This document shows, one piece after another, positions 25,434-32,811 of a stretch of 43,719 nt of DNA. Numbering within the stretch: the stretch's first letter is position 1; each line of letters starts with the position of its first letter. The notes under the pieces are model-generated. The model was not told the DNA's origin and made no database searches. It worked only from the letters and a program-made list of their open reading frames with translations. The stretch comes from Corynebacterium spheniscorum (GTDB taxonomy: Bacteria; Actinomycetota; Actinomycetes; Mycobacteriales; Mycobacteriaceae), in the NCBI RefSeq assembly GCF_900113445.1, contig NZ_FOPJ01000018.1:1-43719 (forward strand), in the 5' to 3' direction. The translations under genes were made by a program, and so were the position numbers.

Positions 25434-26299
25434 AGTGTGCTCCCTTCAGCTTCAACACCAGTGGCCTGAGAAACCAGATCCAGATAGGCATCCTCCAGGC
25501 TTGGACGGGTTATAGTCAGATCACTAATTGAGGTCAGATCAAGACCGGCAACAAAAGCTTCCACCTCATTAGTGGAGTGAATGAAGTGTTCCTCACCCTC
25601 GCGCCAGGTAATTTCACAACTCTTCGCCAAGCTTCGACGCAGCTCATGCGCGGTGCCATCAGCAAGAATCCCGCCGCCGCCGAGGATCACGATCCGAGAA
25701 GAAATCTTTTCTGCCTCAGCTAAATCATGGGTGGTTAATAAGACGGTGGTGCCATCATCTTGGCACTCAGATACCAGGTCATGGATCTGCGCTTTAGCTA
25801 CTGGGTCGAGCCCAGTGGTGGGCTCATCGAGGATGAGTAGTTCCGGGCGCGAGAGCAGCGCGGCAGCAAAGTCGATGCGCCGACGTTGACCCCCAGAAAG
25901 CTTGCTGAGCTGGGAGTTCTCTTTATCGGATAGATCCAGAGCGGCTAAGAGCTGCTGCGGATCGCGGGTAGTGGTGCCTTGAATGTCATAGCAGGCACGG
26001 ATCCATTCCAGTTGATCACGGACCCGCCACTTGGGGTGGTCATTCCAATGCTGGGACATGAAGCCCACCTTGGGCCAAAAATCTGCCCCGACTCGCCGGG
26101 GGTTTGTGCCGCATACCCGCACGCGGCCGCGATCTGGGGCAAGAGTCCCCAGTAGGTTCTCCACCAGAGTGGTTTTACCGACCCCATTGGGACCCAGCAT
26201 GGCCACTAATTCACCGCGCTGGATCTGCAGGTCGAGGTCCTCAAGCACCACATTTTTGCCATAGGCAAAATGCAGTCCTTCGATGTCAATGATGGGCAC
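25430..26299 (-). CDS. ABC transporter ATP-binding protein
   Basis: 289 residues. Complete ATPase: Walker A GPNGVGKTT, Q loop in MSQHWND, signature LSGGQRRR, Walker B LLILDEPTTGLD and the H loop TTHDLAEAE. A C-terminal extension (about 220-289) is typical of ABC-2 exporters. Start: GTG 26299 with AAAGGA seven bases before it. The longer frame back to 26437 would run through the promoter and is rejected. First gene of an operon with permease, XRE regulator and hydrolase. Confidence 0.92.
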   Translation of the reverse strand: MPIIDIEGLHFAYGKNVVLEDLDLQIQRGELVAMLGPNGVGKTTLVENLLGTLAPDRGRVRVCGTNPRRVGADFWPKVGFMSQHWNDHPKWRVRDQLEWIRACYDIQGTTTRDPQQLLAALDLSDKENSQLSKLSGGQRRRIDFAAALLSRPELLILDEPTTGLDPVAKAQIHDLVSECQDDGTTVLLTTHDLAEAEKISSRIVILGGGGILADGTAHELRRSLAKSCEITWREGEEHFIHSTNEVEAFVAGLDLTSISDLTITRPSLEDAYLDLVSQATGVEAEGSTL

Positions 26300-26354
26300 G
26301 GCATTCCTTTCTTTAAGCCGGCTGTGCAGAAAGATCATCTCTCCACTACGGGTG

Positions 26355-26383
26355 ATAGTAGGTGTACTATATTTTATTGTCAA
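26355..26383 (-). promoter_or_regulatory. Strong promoter with a built-in operator for the ABC/XRE operon
   Basis: On the minus strand, TTGACA (26378-26383), 17 bases, TACTAT (26355-26360) forms a near-consensus promoter. A perfect inverted repeat ATAGTA-GGTG-TACTAT (26355-26370) covers the -10 box and part of the spacer. It is well placed for repression by the small XRE regulator. The transcript would start near 26348, about 50 bases before the ATPase start. Confidence 0.7.
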
Positions 26384-26488
26384 AGGATGACAAACCGTGA
26401 GAAATCCAACCACCACTCGCTCCCGCCCCCAGAACACACCTAGACTCGAAAGAAATACCGCAGGACGAGCCCATAAGGACCCCGCAGC

Positions 26489-27382
26489 ATGCCTAACCCC
26501 AAAACCGTCATGCTTTACCTCATGGACGGCACCCCCACCGGCCGCATGAAATGCTCCTTAAGCAATTGGATCGGAGTTGTGTACCTGATCCCCCGCGCTG
26601 ACCTCGGTAAATGCAAGGACCGCCCAGAGCTTAACCAAACCGGTGTGTACCTACTTTTCGGTACTGATGAGGAAACCGGGGAGGAGCTCGCCTATGTTGG
26701 CCAAGCTCGCGAACGCAAAAATGGCAACGGAGTCCTCGGCAGAATCGCGGAGCATGTGGGCGAAGAAAAGCTCGACTATTTCACGCATGCGGTGGTAATT
26801 ATTACCTCCAATGATTCCTTCGGCCCTACCGAAATCTCTTACCTAGAGAATTCCTTTTATCAACAGGCCCTCAAAGCCGCCCGCGTGCAGGTCACCAATG
26901 GCAATGACCCATCTCCCGGCAAAGTCACCGAAGAAAAGCAGGCGGAACTCGAGGAGTTTATTAATTACGCGAAGATCGCTATTGGATCTTTGGGTTATCA
27001 CCTCTTTGATGAGGTCACCACCAACACCCGTAGCGTCCCGGAAACTGAGAATGAATCCCTGCTCTTCCTCAATTCTTCCAGCGCCAGCGGCAAAGGCCGT
27101 CAAACCTCCGAAGGGTTTGTGGTGCTCGAAGGTGCACAATTGCGCGAGGAGTTCACCGCCTCCTGCCCGGATACTATTAAGCGTTTGCGGGAAAAGTATC
27201 GCGACCGAATTCTCGGGGGAGAATTAACCAAAGACACCTTATTTAGTTCCCCTTCGGCGGCCGCCGGTTTTCTCATGGGCTCCTCCGCAAATGGCCGATT
27301 CCACTGGCGCGATGCGCAAAATGTCAGCCTGGCGGAGCTAGAGGCCCGCGAATTGGAGCCAGTAGAAGACCCGGAGGACTAA
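26489..27382 (+). CDS. GIY-YIG nuclease-domain protein with C-terminal DUF4357
   Basis: 297 residues. The GIY-YIG domain (about 48-140) shows G52-V53-Y54, Y69-V70-G71, the following Arg in RE-RKNG...LGRI and Glu 115/120 (TEISYLENSFY) as the probable metal ligand. The C-terminal domain (about 200-290) reads GFVVLEGAQLREEF...SPSAAAGFLMGSSANGRFHWRD, the pattern of DUF4357, often joined to nucleases or restriction-linked proteins. A DNA- or RNA-cutting role is probable; the target is unknown. The stop overlaps the NUDIX gene start (TAATG). It is the first gene of the serpin operon. Confidence 0.8.
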   Translation: MPNPKTVMLYLMDGTPTGRMKCSLSNWIGVVYLIPRADLGKCKDRPELNQTGVYLLFGTDEETGEELAYVGQARERKNGNGVLGRIAEHVGEEKLDYFTHAVVIITSNDSFGPTEISYLENSFYQQALKAARVQVTNGNDPSPGKVTEEKQAELEEFINYAKIAIGSLGYHLFDEVTTNTRSVPETENESLLFLNSSSASGKGRQTSEGFVVLEGAQLREEFTASCPDTIKRLREKYRDRILGGELTKDTLFSSPSAAAGFLMGSSANGRFHWRDAQNVSLAELEARELEPVEDPED

Positions 27383-27879
27383 TGGACTGCGGTTTTCACC
27401 AGGACGGCCACTGGTTTCGCCTGCGCGCCGCCGCCATCATCCTCGACGGCGATCGCGTGCTCATGGCCCGCAATGACCTCGACCCCTACCACTACGCCAT
27501 CGGTGGGGGAGTGCACCACAGTGAAACCACCGAAGCCGCAGTCCGCCGCGAGGTCCTCGAAGAAACCGGCCTTGAGCTGCAGATTCAACGCCCCTTTTTC
27601 ATCCACGAAAACTTCTTCACCCTCAGCAATGGCGACCCCGCCCACGAGCTCGCTTTCTATTTCCTCATGCACTTCGACCCCGCCCGCCACCGCCCGCGCA
27701 GCACCGCCTCCACCAGCATGGATGGCGCCCGCGAATGGTGCGAGTGGGTCCCCCTCAAAGACTACGGTCGCCTCCGCCCCGCCTATCCCACCTTCCTCGC
27801 CGAACTCCTCAGCAACCCCCCGCGCACCCTCTGCGTCATCCGCACCACCGAACCCTCCGGCTCCGGCCCAACCCTCTAG
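27382..27879 (+). CDS. NUDIX hydrolase
   Basis: 165 residues. The full Nudix box is present: G42-x5-E48-x7-R56-E57-V58-x-E60-E61-x-G63-L64. It would hydrolyse a nucleoside diphosphate linked to another group. Upstream, RLRAAAIILDGDRVLMARND is the usual first strand. The later PAHELAFYFLMHFD and EWCEWVPLKDYGRLRPAYP fit NUDIX proteins of unknown substrate. The start overlaps the GIY-YIG gene; the stop lies nine bases before the first serpin, with AGGAG in between. Confidence 0.92.
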   Translation: MDCGFHQDGHWFRLRAAAIILDGDRVLMARNDLDPYHYAIGGGVHHSETTEAAVRREVLEETGLELQIQRPFFIHENFFTLSNGDPAHELAFYFLMHFDPARHRPRSTASTSMDGAREWCEWVPLKDYGRLRPAYPTFLAELLSNPPRTLCVIRTTEPSGSGPTL

Positions 27880-27888
27880 GAGCTCCGC

Positions 27889-29079
27889 ATGATCAGCCCC
27901 TACCACCTCGGCCTTCGCACCCTCCGCAGCTCAGCGCAACACAACCCGCCCGCCCCGCATCACATTGTTTCCCCACTATCGCTTCTTTTTGCCCTCGGGG
28001 CTCTCTCCGAGACCCTCGGCACAGGCCGCGAACTCGATCGGCTGCTGGAACTACTGCATTGCCACACCACCACTGAAGTACGCGAGAAGCTAGACGCTCT
28101 AGCACGTGCTCTCCAACCACATAAGGGCGTGCACTATGCCAACCATTTAGCCATCAAAGCACCACTTCCCACCTACCCAGAATGCCTTGAACAGCTCCGC
28201 CGCTACCCACACACCGAAGCCAAAGGTTATGACGCCACCAACTACCACGAACTCAACGCCTGGGTATCCAAGAACACCGGTGGGCTAATCACCTCCGCGG
28301 GCGTGGACTTTAATGAAACTGACCTAGCGCTTCTCAGCGCTCTCTACTTCAAAGCCGCCTGGCGCCATAACTTCGAATACTCCGCCAGCAGCTACCGGCC
28401 GTTTTATTCCCAAGGCCAGACCCACCACGTACCCATGATGGCCTCCCATGATGATCTGCGCTACCTGCACTTTGAAGGCTGGGAAACAGTGCGGCTACCT
28501 TATCGCGGGCGCAGCCTTTCTGCCGCCTTCCTACTCCCACCCACAGGCACCTCACCTTGGGAGATCACCGCAGAACAGTTATCCCAAGCACTAGCTAAAC
28601 TTCGGCGCGCACCCTACCGCGACATGGAGGTGTGCATCCCCAAGCTTGATGTTGAACTCGATATCGAGCTTCCGCTTAGCTCCCTGGGCCTGAACTTAAG
28701 AGGCTGCTTCCAGCGGCTTAGCCCCGAACCCCTTGAACTGGGCAAAGCCGGCCAAAAAGTTCGCCTCAGAGTGGATGAAGAAGGCACCGAAGGTGCCGCG
28801 TTGACCTACTTCTCCATTGACCTCATTGGCGCACCCCAGGATCCACCGCCGCCACCACCAGTGCTCGTCTTCGATCGCCCCTACCTCATGGTGATCTACG
28901 AAGACACCACGCTAGTGCCGATCTTCTTAAGCGCCATTGAGCTGCCCACCGGTGGGCGCATCAAGAAAGAAAAAGCCCCGGACGTACCTGAAGGCACCCC
29001 AGTACCGGTGGACTCCGGCCCCACCGAGCTCGAAGGCTATTACGCCGATTATGAGGAGTGGCGCCGTGATCACCCCTAA
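27889..29079 (+). CDS. Serpin-family protein without signal peptide (serpin A)
   Basis: 396 residues with the serpin fold in order: VSPLSLLFALGAL (about 27-39), LNAWVSKNTGGLI (122-134), LALLSALYFKAAWRHNFE (146-163), VPMMASHDDLRYLHFEGWETV, LPYRGRSLSAAFLLPP (203-218), IPKLDVELDIELPLSSLGL, hinge DEEGTEGAA (296-304) and FDRPYLMVI...FLSAIELP (328-353). Serpins trap proteases by inserting the reactive loop. Counting from hinge E297 as P17, P1-P1' is I313-G314. The hinge has Gly at P12 and Leu at P9, and a run of six or more prolines follows the loop, so inhibition is uncertain. A 43-residue acidic/Pro tail follows the fold. No export signal is seen, so it is probably cytoplasmic. Confidence 0.9.
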   Translation: MISPYHLGLRTLRSSAQHNPPAPHHIVSPLSLLFALGALSETLGTGRELDRLLELLHCHTTTEVREKLDALARALQPHKGVHYANHLAIKAPLPTYPECLEQLRRYPHTEAKGYDATNYHELNAWVSKNTGGLITSAGVDFNETDLALLSALYFKAAWRHNFEYSASSYRPFYSQGQTHHVPMMASHDDLRYLHFEGWETVRLPYRGRSLSAAFLLPPTGTSPWEITAEQLSQALAKLRRAPYRDMEVCIPKLDVELDIELPLSSLGLNLRGCFQRLSPEPLELGKAGQKVRLRVDEEGTEGAALTYFSIDLIGAPQDPPPPPPVLVFDRPYLMVIYEDTTLVPIFLSAIELPTGGRIKKEKAPDVPEGTPVPVDSGPTELEGYYADYEEWRRDHP

Positions 29080-30295
29080 ACGCCTCATCAGCATCCTGCT
29101 GCCGCTATGCCTGATGCTTTCTGCCTGCAGGCCAGACTTCGAACCAGCACCCCCATCAACCATCTCCCACAACCTCAGCATGATCAATAGCTCATACCGC
29201 CTCGGACACACCCTATTAAACGCCGATACAGAGCACCCCAACCAACTCAATTCCCCGATCTCACTCATGCTTGGCCTCGGCATGCTTGCTGAAGGCACCA
29301 GCGATGAAGCCCGCCAAGAAATCGAAGCAGCGATTGGGTGCTCCTCTGAAGAAATCTCCGCCCTTATCCAGGGCCTGAGACCCTTGGAAAAGAACTGGGA
29401 ATCCGTTGATCCCGGTGGGGAATTAGATCCGCTGCCGGTCCTGCACATCGCTAACCGCATTGTGCTCGATGATGAGCTTAAGGCGCGCCGGAACTTCCGT
29501 GATGATCTTGCCCGCTATCACGATGCCAACATCGAGCAGACTGACCTTTCTTCCGCCGAGGCCACCAAGATGCTGGATGCTTGGGTGAAGAAGCACACCG
29601 CCGGATTGATTGAAAAGTCCGCCATTGAACCTAAAGAAGACCTGGCGCTGGTCTTGCAAAATACCCTGCTCATGGCAGCTATGTGGCAGGAGCCCTTTAA
29701 AGCCTCCGATACCGAAGAGGGCGAATTCACCACCGCGGGTGGCCAAGCCATCCAGGTGCCTTTCCTGCGCGGCGATCAGACGGTATCAAGCATCAGCAGC
29801 AATGGCTGGCAGGCCATTCGCATGCCCTATATGGTGCGCTTTGCGGCTAATTTCCTGCTGCCGCCCGAAGGCACTGATCCGCGTTCTTTAACCCCGGAAG
29901 AACTGCGCCAGATGCTCATTGAACTCAGAAGCACCAAAGAAGATACGGTGCAAGTGGCAATCCCCAAGCTGGACCTTAAGGTGAAGATGGACCTTCAAGA
30001 AGGCCTCAAAGCCGCTGGGATCAACAAAGTCTTTGATGCACAGACAGATCCCTTTAGCCGCATCACTGAAGAAACACCGCTCAAGCTTGGGCAAGCCATC
30101 CAACAAACCCGGCTACTAGTTGATGAACAAGGCACTATTGCCGCTGCCGCCACCGAAGTAGGAGTGGAATTCATTGCCGCCCCGGTTCCCCCGGAGGCCA
30201 GCTTTATTGCGGATCGCCCCTTCCTCATGGTGATTAACGATGATGACTTGGATATGCCCTTCTTCATGATCTCGGTTGGGGATCCCAGCCAATAA
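29066..30295 (+). CDS. Serpin-family lipoprotein (serpin B)
   Basis: 409 residues. The N-terminal signal KRLISILLPLCLMLSAC has a lipobox (LSAC, Cys21), so the protein should be anchored outside the membrane. Serpin motifs: NSPISLMLGLGMLAEGTSDEA, LDAWVKKHTAGLI, ALVLQNTLLMAAMWQEPF, RMPYMVRFAANFLLPPEG, VAIPKLDLKVKMDLQEGL, hinge DEQGTIAAAATEVGV and ADRPFLMVI. P14 Thr357 and the small residues at P12-P9 fit an inhibitory serpin. P17 = E354 gives P1-P1' = I370-A371. The GTG start at 29066 has AGGAG seven bases upstream and overlaps serpin A by 14 bases, so the two are translated as one unit. Confidence 0.92.
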   Translation: MITPKRLISILLPLCLMLSACRPDFEPAPPSTISHNLSMINSSYRLGHTLLNADTEHPNQLNSPISLMLGLGMLAEGTSDEARQEIEAAIGCSSEEISALIQGLRPLEKNWESVDPGGELDPLPVLHIANRIVLDDELKARRNFRDDLARYHDANIEQTDLSSAEATKMLDAWVKKHTAGLIEKSAIEPKEDLALVLQNTLLMAAMWQEPFKASDTEEGEFTTAGGQAIQVPFLRGDQTVSSISSNGWQAIRMPYMVRFAANFLLPPEGTDPRSLTPEELRQMLIELRSTKEDTVQVAIPKLDLKVKMDLQEGLKAAGINKVFDAQTDPFSRITEETPLKLGQAIQQTRLLVDEQGTIAAAATEVGVEFIAAPVPPEASFIADRPFLMVINDDDLDMPFFMISVGDPSQ

Positions 30296-30405
30296 AAATA
30301 GAGTGTTGGGTCGGCTCGTCAGGGGGTGATAGGTATCGGTACATAAACAGTAGGTCCACCCCCAAGGGCTGTATTGGGGTGCGGTGCGCGGGTAGCGTCG
30401 AGATT

Positions 30406-31875
30406 GTGAATAAGCACGGCAATCCCGAAGAACAAGAAAGTCCGCCTGAAGCTCGCACACTCGCGCCTAAGAGAAGCGGTGAGGCAGACCCTTCCATCTT
30501 GAGTGCCGCCATAACTGTGGCCACCGTGGTTCTGCTGATCTCGATCGGGCTTGTCGTATTTGAGGCAGACCTGCATCTATTAATGGCAGGGGCGTTGCTC
30601 ATAGTGAGCGTGAGTGCGATGAGTTTTGCGCGGCGTACCCCGGAAGATATTGTGCGCGCTATGGCCCAGGGGATTTGGGAGGCCAAGGGGGCGCTGGTGA
30701 TTTTTGTGCTGATTGGGGCGTTGATTGCGGCGCTGATGGCCAGTGGGACGGTGGCGACGCTGATCGATGCGGGGTTGCGGCTGATTCAGCCGGGGTGGTT
30801 TTTGCCGGCGGCGCTGGTGCTGTGTTGTTTGATGTCGATTGCGACGGGGACGGCGTGGGGGACGGCGGGGACAGCTGGGGTGGTGCTGATGGGTATTGGG
30901 GCGGCCAGTGGGCTGCCCTTGCCGCTAGTAGCTGGTGTGGTGGTATCGGGCGCGTGCTTTGGGGATAAAATGTCGCCGATTTCGGATACCACGAATTTGG
31001 CGGCGATGGCCGCTAGAACGGGGCTTTACCAGCATATTCGTTCTATGTTGATGACGACGGGGCCGACTTTTGTGCTGGTGCTTATTGCTTATGGGTTAGC
31101 GGGGCGGCACTTTGGGGCGAAGGTGATTCCGGCAGATGATGTGCAGGTATTTTCCGATGCCATTGGGGCGACGTATGTGCTGGGTTGGGTGACCTTGCTT
31201 CCGCTGGCGGTGATGGTGGGGCTAAGCTTGCTGCGGGTGGATGCGCGGATGAGTATGGCCGTAACCATTCTGGTTGCCGGTGGTGTGGCGATGCTGGTGC
31301 AGCATGTGGCGGTGGGAGATTGGCTGCAGGCATTGTGGCGCCCGGCCGGTGTGGACACTGGGGTGGAGGTGCTCGATGGCCTCTTTGGGCGCGGTGGCGT
31401 GACCTCTATGTGGTGGACATTGATGCTGTCTTTGGAGGCTTTGGCTTTAGGCGGGGTGTTATCGCGTTTTGGATATGTTCGGGTGCTGATTCATGGGATG
31501 TTGGGGGCGATTCGCCGGGTGGGGTCCTTGGTATCCGCGACGATTATTGGGGCATTATTGTGCAATATCGGGATGGGGGAGGCGTATATGTCGATTATTT
31601 TGGGCGGGCAGTTATTCCGCGAGAAATATGAGGAGATGGGGATTGATTCGGCGGTGCTTTCGCGTTCCTTAGAGGAAGGCGCGACGTTGACGACGCCGCT
31701 TATTCCGTGGACGACGGCGGGGATTTTCTTTGCCGCAACTTTGGGCGTGCCGACCTTGAATTTCTTGCCTTATGCCTGGTTGAACTTGCTTAATCCCTTG
31801 GTGGGAATTGCCTTTGCTTATTTAGGTTGGGGGTTGTGGCGGCGCAGGAAGACCCCCTTAAATGCGATGGCTTAA
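30406..31875 (+). CDS. nhaC: NhaC-family Na+/H+ antiporter
   Basis: 489 residues with about eleven to twelve membrane segments. NhaC signatures: GTAWGTAGTAGVVLMGIG and GDKMSPISDTTNLAAMAARTG, plus EGATLTTPLIPWTTAG near the end. It exchanges protons for sodium (or a related cation or organic-acid pair). The start is set at GTG 30406; TAGCGT eight bases before it could be a -10 box, making the message leaderless. The frame back to 30379 has no ribosome site. The 3' end forms the left arm of its own terminator. Confidence 0.9.
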   Translation: MNKHGNPEEQESPPEARTLAPKRSGEADPSILSAAITVATVVLLISIGLVVFEADLHLLMAGALLIVSVSAMSFARRTPEDIVRAMAQGIWEAKGALVIFVLIGALIAALMASGTVATLIDAGLRLIQPGWFLPAALVLCCLMSIATGTAWGTAGTAGVVLMGIGAASGLPLPLVAGVVVSGACFGDKMSPISDTTNLAAMAARTGLYQHIRSMLMTTGPTFVLVLIAYGLAGRHFGAKVIPADDVQVFSDAIGATYVLGWVTLLPLAVMVGLSLLRVDARMSMAVTILVAGGVAMLVQHVAVGDWLQALWRPAGVDTGVEVLDGLFGRGGVTSMWWTLMLSLEALALGGVLSRFGYVRVLIHGMLGAIRRVGSLVSATIIGALLCNIGMGEAYMSIILGGQLFREKYEEMGIDSAVLSRSLEEGATLTTPLIPWTTAGIFFAATLGVPTLNFLPYAWLNLLNPLVGIAFAYLGWGLWRRRKTPLNAMA

Positions 31876-31894
31876 AAGGGGGTCTCCAGGTTTT
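31850..31894 (+). terminator. Terminator overlapping the end of nhaC
   Basis: Stem AGACCCCCTT (31850-31859, inside the last codons) with AAGGGGGTCT (31876-31885), then CCAGGTTTTAG. It may also serve the converging HicB-like gene. Confidence 0.75.
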
Positions 31895-32336
31895 AGCGTG
31901 AGCTATGGATGCAGCCCAGGCGCTCGCGGGGGGATTTATTGGGCGTGCGCTCGATCAGCAGCTTCTTTTTCGCCAAGGTTTGGACGTATTGGTAGCTGAC
32001 TTGGAGCAGGGTGCCGATATCGCGATAGGACAAGCCTTCGTGGGCGAGTTGTTGGACCAGCGCTTTGACCGCGGAACTGGCTTCTTGGCGGGTCTTATCG
32101 GCGCGGTCGCGAAGCCGAAGAACCTCATCGACAGCTGCTTGACGTTCCTTGTCCAAACGGACCTGGACATCAAGGTCTTGCCCTTTGAAATCGGGGTGAT
32201 TCTGGAGGACCTTAATAACTGCGGTGGGGATTTGGTCGAGACGGCGGGTTTGGGTGATTATCCCTTCAATTTCGGGGATGGTGACGCGCCACCACCCATC
32301 ATCTCTTTTGGCATGAGCCATGATCTGTAGAGCCAT
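31893..32336 (-). CDS. Orphan HicB-like protein with helix-turn-helix
   Basis: 147 residues. The first 60 follow the HicB pattern (RDDGWWRVTIPEIEGIITQTRRLDQI). A coiled, charged middle (about 65-105) follows. The C-terminal helix-turn-helix (LSYRDIGTLLQVSYQYVQTLAKKK) resembles the arrangement of the HicB at 14813-15187, though the two differ clearly in sequence. No HicA-type toxin is found on either side, so it may be a free-standing regulator or a relic. Start ATG 32336 has AAGGA 10 bases upstream; ATG 32321 is a second choice. Confidence 0.7.
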   Translation of the reverse strand: MALQIMAHAKRDDGWWRVTIPEIEGIITQTRRLDQIPTAVIKVLQNHPDFKGQDLDVQVRLDKERQAAVDEVLRLRDRADKTRQEASSAVKALVQQLAHEGLSYRDIGTLLQVSYQYVQTLAKKKLLIERTPNKSPRERLGCIHSSR

Positions 32337-32493
32337 TACGGCGTTGTCCTTCCTACGGTGCTGTGGGTAAGGCTCGGACGCCATCGCCTTTGTTGGGTAA
32401 ACGAAGGCGGCGGCAGGTGTAGGCGGTAATCCGAGCCGGCTCCCTATGTCCTACACGCACTTGCGGGCTTATGCCAGTAGGAAAGGCCAATTA

Positions 32494-32765
32494 ATGTTGA
32501 ATTTTTCTTTATCAAACCACTTAGGTGCGACTAAAGAGTGGGAGTTGTTGGGGGAATCAACTGAGGAATTGGGACGGATGTGCAACTTGGGAAAATCCTG
32601 GAAGATTGCTGGGAACAGTGGGTTGAGCGTATAGCTAGGTTGTCAAAACTATATCGTGTTAGCCAGCTCACCCCTAAGTGGGTGTATGGGCGCTTAACTA
32701 TCTGCTCTACGGTTATCGAGATTCGCGGCGAGGTCATTATTCTAACGCCCGTGGCTATGTTCTAG
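32494..32765 (+). pseudogene. Possible small gene broken by a frameshift
   Basis: ATG 32494 has AGGAAAGG in front and reads MLNFSLSNHLGATKEWELLG... to a stop at 32634. From about 32572 a second frame takes over with protein-like sequence (VQLGKILEDCWEQWVERIARL...) and ends in TAG at 32765. Joined by one shift near 32570 they would give a protein of about 90 residues. The stretch is AT-richer than its neighbours, as if acquired. No family recognised. The rest of 32385-32811 holds no gene I can support. Confidence 0.35.
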
Positions 32766-32811
32766 GCCACACTGTGATCTGTGTATTTAACCGGAGTTAA
32801 GGATGTGATGC

